From positions 1 through 64,000 of the forward strand of contig JAPLRF010000030.1 of assembly GCA_026399315.1 (NCBI GenBank): a DNA stretch of 64,000 bases, read 5' to 3'. The position numbers and the translations under genes are program-made. Numbering within the stretch: position 1 is the stretch's first letter; each line of letters opens with the position of its first letter. Positions 39,152-50,200 of the stretch are shown in pieces. The DNA comes from Gammaproteobacteria bacterium (GTDB lineage: Bacteria; Pseudomonadota; Gammaproteobacteria; Coxiellales; Coxiellaceae). The notes beneath the pieces are model-generated. The model worked only from the letters and a program-made list of their open reading frames with translations. It did not search any database and was not told the origin of the DNA.

Positions 39152-40903
39152 CCCTCGTTCTTTTAATTCGAGCGGCGCAACATCTTTCGGCTTCATATTC
39201 ACAGGACGGAAATCTGTTTTACCATCCATATAATATAAAGAATGCTTCAACCAATTTTCATCGTCACGCTGCGTATAATCATAACGCGCATGGGCACCAC
39301 GGCTTTCTTTGCGTTCAAAGGCCAGTTTCGCTGTTGCCAAAGCGGTTTCCATCATATTGTCTAGCTCCAGCATTTCAACACGCGTGGTATTAAATGCGCG
39401 AGAATAATCAGCCAATTTCGCTTTCTTCAAACGTTCACGTAATACATGTAATTCCTGCAATCCTTTTTCCATGTGATCCGCATTACGAAATACACCAAAA
39501 TTATTTTGCATTATTTTTTTCATTGCTTGTCGGATAGCATACGGATCTTCGGTATGCGATTGATCATTCCAACGATTGTAACGTGATAAAGCGCGGTCCA
39601 TTTCGCCATCGCTCTCAGCCCGATGCGCCAGCCCTTCTTTCAATTCTTTTTCCAAATACAAACCAATTGCGCGACCAAACACAACCAAATCCAATAATGA
39701 ATTGGTTCCTAAACGATTTGCACCATGAACTGAAACACAAGCACATTCACCTGCCGCAAATAAACCTTCAACAATTTTATCCTGGCCATTTTCACGCGTG
39801 ATCACTTGACCATGAATTGTGGTGGGAATACCGCCCATTTGATAATGGCAGGTTGGCATAACCGGAACAGGCTGCGTCACGGGATCGATGTTTAAAAATT
39901 TTCTGGATAATTCTAGAATACCTGGCAAGCGTTCGTTCAATACTTTTTCGCCCAAGTGATCCAATTTTAACAGCACATAATCTTTATCAGGGCCTGCACC
40001 GCGACCTTCTAAAATCTCAATGATCGATGAGCGCGAAACAATATCGCGACAATCTAAATCTTTTAAATGCGGTGAATAGCGTTCCATGAAACGCTCGCCC
40101 AATCCATTTAACAAATAACCGCCTTCGCCACGACAACCTTCCGTCATCAAAGCACCCACGCCCGCCAAACCAGTTGGATGAAATTGCCAGAATTCCATGT
40201 CTTGCACTGGTAATCCTGCGCGTAATACCAATCCGATGCCATCACCTGTGTTCGTATAAGCATTGGTTGTTGTTTCAAAAATTCGACCTGCACCACCTGT
40301 TGCCAATGCCACGGCTTTTGCCTTGAAATAAACGACTTCACCTGTTTCCATGCAAATCGCCGTTACACCGGAAATACCACCGCTTTCTGAGCGAAGCAAA
40401 TCCAGGGCAACCCACTCATTGAAAAAGTTAGTGCCGGCTTCAATGTTTTTTTGATAAAGCGTATGCAACATCGCATGTCCCGTGCGATCTGCTGCTGCGC
40501 AAGTGCGTCTTGCCAATTCACCACCGAAATCACGTGTGTGACCACCGAATGCACGCTGATAAATTTTGCCGTTTTCCAAACGCGAAAACGGTAAACCCAT
40601 GTGCTCTAATTCAATAACAGAAGCAGGTGCTTGTTGACACATGTATTCTGCAGCGTCTTGATCCGCTAAAAAATCAGACCCCATAATCGTGTCATACATG
40701 TGCCATTCCCATTTATCAGGAACAACGTTGCCAAGTGCTGCTGCTATACCGCCTTGAGCAGATACCGTATGCGACCGTGTTGGATATACTTTTGAAATAA
40801 CCGCCACTTTATAGCCACTTTGCGCCATTTGAAGTGACGCACGCATGCCTGCACCACCAGCACCGATGATTACAGCATCGAATTCTCTAATTGGAATACT
40901 CAT
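39149..40903 (-). CDS. sdhA: Succinate dehydrogenase flavoprotein subunit
   Basis: [52 protein letters not shown]. Confidence 0.98.
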   Translation of the reverse strand: MSIPIREFDAVIIGAGGAGMRASLQMAQSGYKVAVISKVYPTRSHTVSAQGGIAAALGNVVPDKWEWHMYDTIMGSDFLADQDAAEYMCQQAPASVIELEHMGLPFSRLENGKIYQRAFGGHTRDFGGELARRTCAAADRTGHAMLHTLYQKNIEAGTNFFNEWVALDLLRSESGGISGVTAICMETGEVVYFKAKAVALATGGAGRIFETTTNAYTNTGDGIGLVLRAGLPVQDMEFWQFHPTGLAGVGALMTEGCRGEGGYLLNGLGERFMERYSPHLKDLDCRDIVSRSSIIEILEGRGAGPDKDYVLLKLDHLGEKVLNERLPGILELSRKFLNIDPVTQPVPVMPTCHYQMGGIPTTIHGQVITRENGQDKIVEGLFAAGECACVSVHGANRLGTNSLLDLVVFGRAIGLYLEKELKEGLAHRAESDGEMDRALSRYNRWNDQSHTEDPYAIRQAMKKIMQNNFGVFRNADHMEKGLQELHVLRERLKKAKLADYSRAFNTTRVEMLELDNMMETALATAKLAFERKESRGAHARYDYTQRDDENWLKHSLYYMDGKTDFRPVNMKPKDVAPLELKERG

Positions 40904-40906
40904 CTA

Positions 40907-41245
40907 TCAACCCCAAAAAATATTTAAACACCAAGCTAAATAGCCCAGCAGCAATGAAATAACGATTATTTCCAGCAGTAAACGCACTGTTGAATTTTTC
41001 ACATAATCAGTAAAGACCGTCCACAAGCCAATCCAGGCATGCCATAAAATGGCGAGCAGCACGATTAAAGTAGCAACGCGCATGAGGGTGTTTGAAAACA
41101 AAGCATCCCAAGCAGCGTATTGCAACGGCTGATGGCACAATAAATACACCAACAAAAAAACCGCATAAATGCCAATTATCACAGCACTGGCACGCTGTAC
41201 AATCCAGTCGTGAATACCCCGTATATTTTTTGCTACCATAACCAA
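40907..41245 (-). CDS. sdhD: Succinate dehydrogenase membrane anchor subunit
   Basis: 112 aa; three hydrophobic segments; between sdhC and sdhA; WHAWIGLWTVFTDYVK. Confidence 0.9.
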   Translation of the reverse strand: MVMVAKNIRGIHDWIVQRASAVIIGIYAVFLLVYLLCHQPLQYAAWDALFSNTLMRVATLIVLLAILWHAWIGLWTVFTDYVKNSTVRLLLEIIVISLLLGYLAWCLNIFWG

Positions 41246-41622
41246 ACCCCAATTAAAATCATCACAATAACTTCAAGCACCATAATAAAATAGGCGGTTA
41301 AACGCGCAGTTTGCAGGCCTTCCGCCAAACCACAATCCATCGCCATATGGCGAATGCCGGCAAAGAAATGGAAACAAACGGCTGAGACAAGCACCCACAA
41401 AGAAAATTTCATCGCAAACGATGAAAGCGTTTGCTGCAAAATCATAAAACTTTCTGGTGAGCGCAGTGATTGCTGCAGCAAATACAGCACCAAAGGCAAT
41501 AACAAAAACAATAAAACACCGGACAGGCGGTGCATGATGGAAATAATCGCCATCGGCGGAAACTTCATGCGGGTTAAATCTAAATTGATCGGTCTGGATG
41601 AGGTAGTCACTTGTTTTCCCAT
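41233..41622 (-). CDS. sdhC: Succinate dehydrogenase cytochrome b556 subunit
   Basis: RPINLDLTRMKFPPMAIISIMHRLSGVLLF; HFFAGIRHMAMD. Confidence 0.95.
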   Translation of the reverse strand: MGKQVTTSSRPINLDLTRMKFPPMAIISIMHRLSGVLLFLLLPLVLYLLQQSLRSPESFMILQQTLSSFAMKFSLWVLVSAVCFHFFAGIRHMAMDCGLAEGLQTARLTAYFIMVLEVIVMILIGVWLW

Positions 41623-41789
41623 AAAATTGAGCCAAGAAATAGTATGCCATTAACCATAAACATATGCGAGATTACAAAATTCGGGCGATTATAACCCCTT
41701 CCAAAATCAAGTTGCAATCGGTAATCTAGCATCACCGCATTCATGCGTGATATCATACCGCTGCTAATGTAGAAAAAAGGAACAAGGCA

Positions 41790-43052
41790 ATGCCAAAAAC
41801 CAATGCAACTTTATCTTTTAACAATCAAACTATTGAGCTGCCTATCTACGAACCTACCTTAGGTTATAACGTTATCGACGTGAAAGCATTGGGTGCGCAA
41901 CATCATTTTACTTACGACCCTGGCTTTTTCTCAACCGCTGCCTGTGAATCTAAAATCACCTACATCGATGGCGACAAAGGCATTTTACTTTACCGTGGAT
42001 ACACAATCGATTATTTGGCAGCGCATCACGATTACATCGAAGTATGCTGGTTATTAATTTACGGCGAATTACCTGACGCAGCGCAAAAGAAATCATTTGA
42101 AGCAAAACTTCAAGAAGCAGCGCCAGTCTGCGATTTAACAAGGAATTTATTTTCTGGATTTGCACGCGATGCGCATCCCATGAGCATGTTGCTGGGTGTT
42201 GTTGGCGCCCTATCTAGCCGCGCAGGCAATGCCTGTGATTTAAAAAATCCGCAAGATCGCGAACGCGCAGTGATTCGTTTAATCGCAAAAGTACCCGTGA
42301 TTGCAGCGATGACGTATCGTCACAATGAAGGAAAAGATTTTATTGCGCCCGATAAAAACAAACCTTACGTTGAAAACTTTTTACATATGTTATTTGGTGA
42401 TGACGAAAGAGCAACCAACCCCACTTTAATTCAAGCGCTTGATCGTATTTTCACATTACACGCTGATCACGAACAAAACGCATCGACTTCCACTGTTCGT
42501 ATGGCAGGCTCAACTGGCACGCATCCTTTTGCCGCCATTACAGCAGGCATTAGCGCATTGTGGGGCGCAGCGCATGGCGGTGCAAATGAAGCCTGTTTAA
42601 ATATGTTAAAAACAATCGGCGATGAATCGCAAATTGAAAAATACATTGCGAAAGCAAAAGATAAAAACGACCCGTTTCGATTAATGGGATTTGGGCATCG
42701 CGTTTATAAAAGCTATGATCCTCGCGCGAAAGTCATGCAAAAAACTTGTCATGATGTATTGGAAGCAACAAATAATCACAACAATCCTTTGTTTAAACTG
42801 GCGCTGAAATTGGAAAAAATCGCGCTAGAAGACCCCTATTTTATCGATAGAAAACTGTATCCAAACGTCGACTTTTATTCAGGCGTTACATTAAGTGCGA
42901 TGGGTATCCCTTCGAATTTATTCACTGTATTGTTTGCGTTAGCGCGCACGGTTGGCTGGGCGAGTCATTGGGCAGAAATGATGAGCGATGCAGATCATCC
43001 GCTTTATCGTCCGAGACAGTTATATACAGGACACACACAACGAGAACTGTGA
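41790..43052 (+). CDS. gltA: Citrate synthase
   Basis: FTYDPGFFSTAACESKITYIDGDKGILLYRGYTID; RLMGFGHRVYKSYDPRA. Confidence 0.98.
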   Translation: MPKTNATLSFNNQTIELPIYEPTLGYNVIDVKALGAQHHFTYDPGFFSTAACESKITYIDGDKGILLYRGYTIDYLAAHHDYIEVCWLLIYGELPDAAQKKSFEAKLQEAAPVCDLTRNLFSGFARDAHPMSMLLGVVGALSSRAGNACDLKNPQDRERAVIRLIAKVPVIAAMTYRHNEGKDFIAPDKNKPYVENFLHMLFGDDERATNPTLIQALDRIFTLHADHEQNASTSTVRMAGSTGTHPFAAITAGISALWGAAHGGANEACLNMLKTIGDESQIEKYIAKAKDKNDPFRLMGFGHRVYKSYDPRAKVMQKTCHDVLEATNNHNNPLFKLALKLEKIALEDPYFIDRKLYPNVDFYSGVTLSAMGIPSNLFTVLFALARTVGWASHWAEMMSDADHPLYRPRQLYTGHTQREL

Positions 43053-43112
43053 TCAGTAGTATGATCTTGCAGTTAATTATATTTTGTCAACTGATAACTA
43101 ACCAGCGAACAC
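43046..43112. repeat. Degenerate family-1 repeat after gltA
   Basis: actgtgatcagtagtatgatcttgcagttaattatattttgtcaactgataactaacc; degraded arms around an AT-rich loop. Confidence 0.45.
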
Positions 43113-43116
43113 AACG

Positions 43117-43620
43117 ATGTCAATGCTCACAAAATATCAAAAGAAAGTCGCACGCCCGCCCCACAGCATTTGGACAAATCCAATTCATTTTATTACCTGT
43201 GGCTTTGGAACTGGCGCCTTCCCCTGGATGCCTGGAACAGTGGGCACCTTGTTTGCCGTTCCATTAACAATAATACTATCGCACACACCTATCTGGTTTT
43301 ATATTTTTGCTTGCATCGCGATGTTTTTAATTGGCGTTTACGGCTGCGGAAAAACAAACAAAGATTTTGGCACTTCCGACCACCCCGCTACTGTCATTGA
43401 TGAAATCGCCACTTTTCCCATCGTAATGATCGGCATTCCACTCACTTGGTATTATTTACTCATTGCCTTTTGCTTGTTTCGTTTTTTTGATATTGTTAAA
43501 CCCTGGCCAATTCGATGGGTAGATCAAAATATTCATAACGGATTTGGCGTAATGCTAGACGATCTTCTAGCCGCATTAATTTCATATGCGATTTTATTTA
43601 CAATAACCTTTTTTGCGTAA
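43117..43620 (+). CDS. pgpA: Phosphatidylglycerophosphatase A
   Basis: HFITCGFGTGAFPWMPGTVGTLFAVPL...DHPATVIDEIATFPIVMIGIP...RFFDIVKPWPIRWVDQNIHNGFGVMLDDLLAALIS. Confidence 0.92.
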   Translation: MSMLTKYQKKVARPPHSIWTNPIHFITCGFGTGAFPWMPGTVGTLFAVPLTIILSHTPIWFYIFACIAMFLIGVYGCGKTNKDFGTSDHPATVIDEIATFPIVMIGIPLTWYYLLIAFCLFRFFDIVKPWPIRWVDQNIHNGFGVMLDDLLAALISYAILFTITFFA

Positions 43621-43703
43621 TCAAATTTTGCTATGATGACTTCAATTACAAAACAGAGAAGACAGGACGCTTCACTTTTTTCAAACACACTCTTCAATCA
43701 AGG

Positions 43704-44399
43704 ATGGAAAATATGCTAATCGAAAAAAATCTCAATCATGCAGGTGAAAGATTAAGACGCGCAAGAATCCTTGCCGGTATTTCCACGCGCCGTGAATTTG
43801 AAAAAAAATATCAAATCAGCGCGAACACACTGCAAGGCTGGGAACAAGGTAAAAACCCGCTTTCAAAAAAAGGCGCGAAACGCATTTTAGAAGCATTAAA
43901 AAACGAAGGTTTGATTTGCTCGATGGAATGGTTGATTCACGGCGCTGGCGTTCCCCCGCGTCCATTTGAAATGACCTATGGCGAAACACCCTCCTCTAAT
44001 GATCTTGATAATTTTTTAAGCTCTTTGCATTTACAAGAAGAACAAGCGATCTATCAAGAATTACAGGCCTTCAAAACAAACAACCCCAATTCAATCATTA
44101 TTACAATTTCAGATGACACAATGGAACCGCAATTTCGCACAGGTGATTATGTCGGCGGTATTCGCCTAACCAAAGCGGAAGACATTCAATTATACGCAGG
44201 CCAAGCATGCATCGTTGAATTATCCGATCACACCATTTTACCCCGCTATCTGCATGCAGACACTGAATCGGGAACCTACACACTGTCCTGCACCAATTTT
44301 CAATCGAAAAATGCGCCCCTCAATGTTTTTAATGCAAAAATTATCAGTGCCGCACCAATCTTATGGCACCGCAAGAAACTAATTAAAACAGGGCCGTAA
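43704..44399 (+). CDS. HTH transcriptional regulator with S24/LexA-like C-terminal domain
   Basis: LRRARILAGISTRREFEKKYQISANTLQGWEQGKNPLSKKGAKRIL; IITISDDTMEPQFRTGDYVGG. Confidence 0.75.
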   Translation: MENMLIEKNLNHAGERLRRARILAGISTRREFEKKYQISANTLQGWEQGKNPLSKKGAKRILEALKNEGLICSMEWLIHGAGVPPRPFEMTYGETPSSNDLDNFLSSLHLQEEQAIYQELQAFKTNNPNSIIITISDDTMEPQFRTGDYVGGIRLTKAEDIQLYAGQACIVELSDHTILPRYLHADTESGTYTLSCTNFQSKNAPLNVFNAKIISAAPILWHRKKLIKTGP

Positions 44400-44408
44400 C
44401 AAAACTGA

Positions 44409-44443
44409 ATAGTTATATTTCTTTTTAAAAAGAAAATAGTTAT
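44409..44443. promoter_or_regulatory. Palindrome flanked by direct repeats upstream of the Mip-like gene
   Basis: atagttat-at-TTTCTTTTTAAAAAGAAA-atagttat; perfect 18-bp palindrome between two 8-bp direct repeats. Confidence 0.4.
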
Positions 44444-44483
44444 GATGACGTCTTACTTTTTCTGACATAAAAGGATTTAAACG

Positions 44484-45164
44484 ATGAGACTATTGTTACC
44501 TACATTGTGCGCGGGATTACTGTGCACCGCATCTGCTTACGCCGCATTAACATCCGACACTTCAAAAGTGTCTTATGCAATGGGCTATAAAACAGGTCAA
44601 GCCATGAAAGCGCAATCCGTTACGATTGATACAAGCGCTTTTGCACAAGGACTCCAAACAGGTTATCTTGGCCAACAAGCAAAAATGTCAGATCAAGCAA
44701 TGCAAACAGCTTTAACAAACATGCAAAAACAAATGGTGGGAAAAATGCAGCAAAAATTCAATGAAGCAGCAACAAAGAATTCACAAGACGGCCAGGATTT
44801 CCTCGCTAAAAACGCAAAATTACCCGGTGTCGTGACATTGCCTTCCGGCTTGCAATATAAAATTATCACGCCTGGTGATGGCGCAAACCCCAAAGCCAGC
44901 GATACAGTGACGGTAAATTATCAAGGCACTTTTATTGACGGGAAAGTATTTGATAGCTCTTACCAACGCGGCACACCAGCAACATTCCAGGTGGGTGGTG
45001 TGATCAAAGGATGGCAGGAAGCATTGCAATTAATGAAACCAGGCGCAACATGGATGCTCTACATCCCATCAAACTTGGCTTACGGCCCACAAGGTTCAAT
45101 GGGCGCAATTGGTCCAAATGAAACTTTGATTTTTAAAGTTGATTTGATGTCCGTTAAAAAATAA
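44484..45164 (+). CDS. Mip-like FKBP-type peptidyl-prolyl isomerase, exported
   Basis: Signal peptide MRLLLPTLCAGLLCTASAYA; LPSGLQYKIITPGDGANPKASDTVTVNYQGTFIDGKVFDSSYQRGTPATFQVGGVIKGWQEALQLMKPGATWMLYIPSNLAYG. Confidence 0.93.
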   Translation: MRLLLPTLCAGLLCTASAYAALTSDTSKVSYAMGYKTGQAMKAQSVTIDTSAFAQGLQTGYLGQQAKMSDQAMQTALTNMQKQMVGKMQQKFNEAATKNSQDGQDFLAKNAKLPGVVTLPSGLQYKIITPGDGANPKASDTVTVNYQGTFIDGKVFDSSYQRGTPATFQVGGVIKGWQEALQLMKPGATWMLYIPSNLAYGPQGSMGAIGPNETLIFKVDLMSVKK

Positions 45165-45170
45165 CAAGAC

Positions 45171-45205
45171 AGTGTCAGTGCGCATACGCACTGACACTTT
45201 TTTTA
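45171..45205 (+). terminator. Rho-independent terminator of the Mip-like gene
   Basis: agtgtcagtgcg cata cgcactgacact ttttttt; 12-bp perfect stem, 4-nt loop, T-tract. Confidence 0.92.
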
Positions 45206-46357
45206 CATATGAAAATGCTCATGCGTCAACAACGCCACTTCAATTAATGCCAACTCATCCAAATCTATATTAGCTGTCACCAAGGACCCCCCCAGCAACA
45301 CTCCAAGCAAACGCTGATATTTTCCACCTTCATCACTTTCTGGAATGTGATGATAAGCGTATTCTTCAGATTCATAAATGACAAATCGATGACAACTATC
45401 CACATTGACGTGACATTCCTCCCCGCCATGATTCTGTAAATGCCCATCGGGGTTAGTCACTAAATAAGAAATAATCGTAAGGGGTTTTTTACCCTGCACT
45501 TTTCTTTCTTCAAAAAGTGCATCAATGACTTCTTTGGTTAAGGATGCTTGCTTTTCCGGGCTTTCGTTCTTATCGCCAATCCAATCAAGGCATTTATGAC
45601 CATCGAAATCATTTTCAATTTTACTGTTCAATAATTTTTTTTCAATTTCCTTATAAGCCATATCAGTATTTGTAAAAGGCACATGAACAGATGCGAATGA
45701 ATAAGCATCACTGGCATCAAATAATTGTGAACGAATAGTTAAGTCACCTAATTCTGACGCAAGCTTTTCATTTTGAGAAAAAGCATTCTGCATTATTACA
45801 TTCGGAAAAATGACGGAAACACCAAACTGCGTAACATGTAATGTTGAATTGTTATTGTCGCGATACAAGGCAAGCCGCTCATTGAAAAAAGAAACATCTT
45901 CTTTTTTAATCATTGATTCAGCGCCAATGCAAATATAACCTTGCTCAAGATACGGCGATAAAATTTTTGCTATCGCATCCAATCGATCAAGATATTGCTT
46001 ATCTGATTCTTTTTGCCTAAAACCATTATTATGCTCTGCACACTGCTTCATCCAATTTAAAGAAATAATTTTATGTCCAGCACCCAACTGAACAATAAAC
46101 CCCTTATGATCACTAATTAAGGAATCAATCGGTGTAATTTGTTCTGCACGAAGGAAATGCCCTGACGTACCGTAAGTCAGGTCCAGCCAAAAACGACGGG
46201 CAGGACTCTCAAAAGTATTATTAATAGGTGAGTAAGCGTTTGGAATGGACGTTGAACCTAATGTTTTATTGGGGCTCGGGCTAGCACCTTGGGTTGGCGT
46301 ACCTGAAAGTCCAAAAAGACTGGGGGACATAGGACGAATAAAACGTTTTGTTAGCAT
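45203..46357 (-). CDS. Hypothetical protein, endonuclease/exonuclease/phosphatase (EEP)-like
   Basis: Ordered motif-like segments KIISLNWM, FASVHVPF, DWIGDKNESP, NPDGHLQNHGGEECHV resemble the EEP N/H/GDxN/DH layout. Confidence 0.5.
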   Translation of the reverse strand: MLTKRFIRPMSPSLFGLSGTPTQGASPSPNKTLGSTSIPNAYSPINNTFESPARRFWLDLTYGTSGHFLRAEQITPIDSLISDHKGFIVQLGAGHKIISLNWMKQCAEHNNGFRQKESDKQYLDRLDAIAKILSPYLEQGYICIGAESMIKKEDVSFFNERLALYRDNNNSTLHVTQFGVSVIFPNVIMQNAFSQNEKLASELGDLTIRSQLFDASDAYSFASVHVPFTNTDMAYKEIEKKLLNSKIENDFDGHKCLDWIGDKNESPEKQASLTKEVIDALFEERKVQGKKPLTIISYLVTNPDGHLQNHGGEECHVNVDSCHRFVIYESEEYAYHHIPESDEGGKYQRLLGVLLGGSLVTANIDLDELALIEVALLTHEHFHM

Positions 46358-46523
46358 TGCGCTTACCTCAATTTCAATTAAATGATTTCCTCTCCATGGT
46401 TTTGATCTAGCAAATCCTACCTTGAAAATATTAATGGAATCTTAAATAATAAATATTTATCGAAAAAAAGCGTGATTTTAAGAAAAATTTGTTTATGATA
46501 CTTAAAGCAATATTAAAAGGATT

Positions 46524-47036
46524 TTGAGAATGAAAAAAATGTTCGATCTGCTTCAAAAAGCACAAACATCAACACTATCGTTATGGTTCCTTAATCGCGT
46601 TATGAATCATGCAGTTCCTTTTAATAAACCCCATGGATTTAGGGCAGTCAAAATCACAGACGACGCTGTTCAAGTATTTGCACCTCATCACAAAAAGAAT
46701 TTTAATCATCTTCGCGGCATTCATGCGTGCGCCCTTGCCACCGCCGGAGAGTTGGCTGCAGGCCTGGTTTTGATGCGCCACTTTTCCCCCAAAGAATATC
46801 GTTTCATTATGTCGCACATCGAAATCGATTATCACTATCAGGCAAAAAAAGATATTACCGCTACAGCTGCGCTATCAGAAACTGAAAAAGAAAATATTTT
46901 AAAAAAATTATCAACAGAAAATAAAACCGTGCAAACAATTACAACTGACATAAAAGATAAAGACTCATCTGCCATTGCAACAGTAAAAACAAGCTGGCAA
47001 ATAAAAAAATGGGCGGATGTACGAACACAATTATAA
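46524..47036 (+). CDS. DUF4442-like hotdog-fold protein
   Basis: VPFNKPHGFRAVKITDDAVQVFAPHHKKNFNHLRGIHACALATAGELAAGLVLM. Confidence 0.7.
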   Translation: MRMKKMFDLLQKAQTSTLSLWFLNRVMNHAVPFNKPHGFRAVKITDDAVQVFAPHHKKNFNHLRGIHACALATAGELAAGLVLMRHFSPKEYRFIMSHIEIDYHYQAKKDITATAALSETEKENILKKLSTENKTVQTITTDIKDKDSSAIATVKTSWQIKKWADVRTQL

Positions 47037-47192
47037 ATCAGTGCGCGTTACGCACAAACTCTCCGCTAGCAATGCACTATGAAATGTGAGCAGCGACATC
47101 CAAAAGCATAGCAGATGAATTATTTTCTACGAGTAACACTTTTCTGTCTTTATTAAATAATCGATTAAAAAATGAAGCCGTATTTCCTGGCA

Positions 47193-47267
47193 AAATCCCC
47201 CCGGTTTATGGACGAGATAATGTATCGTCCATAGCGTATTTATTGCGTCCACAAACCGGGGGGATTT
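47193..47267. repeat. Short element with perfect 15-bp terminal inverted repeats at the end of the ketosynthase gene
   Basis: aaatccccccggttt ... aaaccggggggattt, with nested tggacga/tcgtcca; the right arm encodes part of NPPG at the PKS C-terminus. Confidence 0.8.
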
Positions 47268-50200
47268 GTCTGAATAATCACATGCGCATTTGTTCCGGCA
47301 ATACCAAATGAACTTACTGCAGCATAATCGCAACGTTTTGGAAAACGCGTTAACTGAACTGGCAGCTGCACAGCGCTTGATAAAGTAATATGGGGGTTCG
47401 GCGTATAGTAATGCAAATTAGGCGGGATAAGTTGATTATTCAACACCGCAATTGTTTTAATTAATCCTGCAATACCCGATGCAGCCTCACAATGTCCGAT
47501 CGATGATTTAACTGCGCCGACAAACAAGGGATTTTCTGCCGCGCGGTTTTGATCATAAACAAATTGAATCGATTTCATTTCAATGGCATCACCCAATTGC
47601 GTGCCTGTTCCATGCGCTTCGATATAATTAATATTATCTGCTGCTATTCCAGCATGACGCAGTGCCGCTTGATAGCAATGTATTTGAGACATGCCGCTGG
47701 GCGCCGTTATACCATTGCTGGCGCCATCTTGATTAATAGCAGAACCCACAATAACCCCTAAAATTTTATCACCCGCATCAACAGCATCTTCGTAACGTTT
47801 CAACAATACCAATCCACATCCTTCACTTCGAACATAACCATTCGCTTGCGCATCAAATGTTTTACACCGCCCTTCGGGTGATAAAAAGCCACCTTTGGTT
47901 AATCCAATGCTGACATCAGGTTCCAGCATAAAATTAATGCCACCTGCAATGGCAGCATCACAATCCCCCGCCTGCAATGCGCGTACTGCTTGATGGACAG
48001 CAACCAGCGAGGAAGAACAAGCTGTATTAATTAAAAGTGCAGGTCCCTCCAAACCAAAATGAAAAGCAATGCGAGAGACCAATGAAAAATCAGCCATCCC
48101 AATAGCAGAATAAGCATTAATGTCATTAATAGAAAATTTTTTCATAGAGTGAATGATAAATTCAGGAAAAGCCGCACCCAAAAATAATCCCGTGTTTGCA
48201 TTTTTAAGAGAATCACATTTACGCAACAATCTTTTCGTCATCATTAATAATATTTTTTGTTGCGGGTCCATCATGTCTGCAATGCGCGATTTTATATTAA
48301 ATTGATCGTGTGGAAAATCATGTGGGAATGGAATAAATCCGCCGTAACGTGAATTTATTTTCCCTGGCGCTAATCGATATGGATCATAGTAATCCTCAAT
48401 ATGCCAACGTGATTTTGGCACCTCAATGATACTGTCTTTTCCACTCATTAAATTCTCCCAAAAAACAAATGAGTCAGCAGCACCTGGAAGAACACAATCT
48501 AGCGCGACAATGGCGATTTTATTTTTCGCATCAGCCGGTAATTTAACCGATTTTATTTTTTTCTCGGAAAGCAAATGACGGTGTAATTCACGAATTGAAT
48601 GGGCAAACCAAAATACCGTCGGGTTTAATGAAGTCTGAAATTTTACATTTATCAATTCGCATAATTGAGCAGCTAAAAGTGAATCAATCCCCAGTTCGGC
48701 GAAAGTAATGTCTTCTGTAATAAACTCTTTTTTTTGCGACAAAAGAGATTGAAAACAAAGAATCAGTTCTGAAACAGCAGTTTTTCTATCTGACATAGTA
48801 TCAAAAAATTGAAGTGTCATTTTATCATGGTACTGCTCAAGCAATGCGTTCCGCTTTATTTTTAAAGTACTAGAACGGGGTATACTATCGATCATTAAAA
48901 CATCTGCAATGCGGTAGGGCGATTTCAGCTTCGATGCTCGCTGAAATAATGTTTTTTTTATTTTTTCAAAATTGCTCTTTTCATCTGCAACAAAAGCCAA
49001 AACGGCCAAGGTCTCGCCCATTTTGTTGACGCCAAAAATAGCATATTCCTTCACGCCCATAATATCAGCGTAGTGTTTTTCCATTTGTTCCGGCATTGCT
49101 TTTTTACCATCAGAAAAAACAATGAGCTCTTTTATTCTGCCGGAAATAAAAAGGTTACCGGATCGATCAATTTTCCCTAAATCACCGGTATATAAAACAC
49201 CATTGCGGACAATGGCTGTTGTTGCTTCTGGATCACGAAAATACCCGCGCATCAATGCAGCACCTTTATAGGTGATTTCGCCTTCTGTCGTGACACTCAG
49301 GTCGTTTTTGTCAGCACAAACACCAACGGAACCCTCTTTCCAACGATCAAATACTGGCGTCAAGGTAATCGCCCCACCTGTTTCTGTTAAACCATATGAA
49401 AGTAAAACATCAAAACCATAACTTAGAAATTGTTTCTGTACTTGCGGTGATAGCGCTGCAGAACCACACAAAATGGATTTTAATTTCCCGCCAAATTGTT
49501 TATGCAAGGTTCGAAAAAATAGCCTTCCCATATTAATATGACAAAAGCGATTCAAAAAATAAGCGCTATTAAAAAGCAAAGGGAATAGCCGCTTTGCGAT
49601 CACACCCCGTTCCAAAACAGATGATTTTATTTTTTGATCCAGCACTTCAAGCAAGCGCGGAACAACACTGATTGCAGTGGGCTGGAAATCAATAAACGCC
49701 AATTGCAAGGCCTCTGCACTGAAAGTTCGAAATAAAACAATGTGGAAGCCTAAAAGTAAGGGGTAGAGCAATCCAGAAAATAATCCAGCCACATGAAAAA
49801 ACGGAAAAACAGTTAATGCGCATCCGGATTCTGGCGTGACCGTTTTAAAACATCCCACTAGGTAAATAAAATTAGCGTGGCTTAACATCACCCCCTTGAA
49901 AAAACCCGTCGTGCCAGAGGTAAAAACAATGGCCGCTAAATTGGCATCACAATCTTGAAAAACCGTTTTTGATTCTGTTTTATTGTCATTTTTCCAATCA
50001 AATTTTTTATTCGACAGAGTAATATAATAATCTGCATTTAATACTGTTTTATTGTTTTCTTCCATGACCACAAATCGCGCATCAGCCATTTTATATTGAT
50101 ATAAAAAATCAGATTCCGGCAAATCCGGGTCGATCAAAACAACCGTGGCTTTCGCAAACCAAATTCCCAATAAAGCAACAACCGCTTCAATGCGATTATG

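Noticed and set aside
41273-41650. Alternative 125-aa ORF overlapping sdhC
   Set aside because: Out of frame with sdhC, which has clear SdhC motifs
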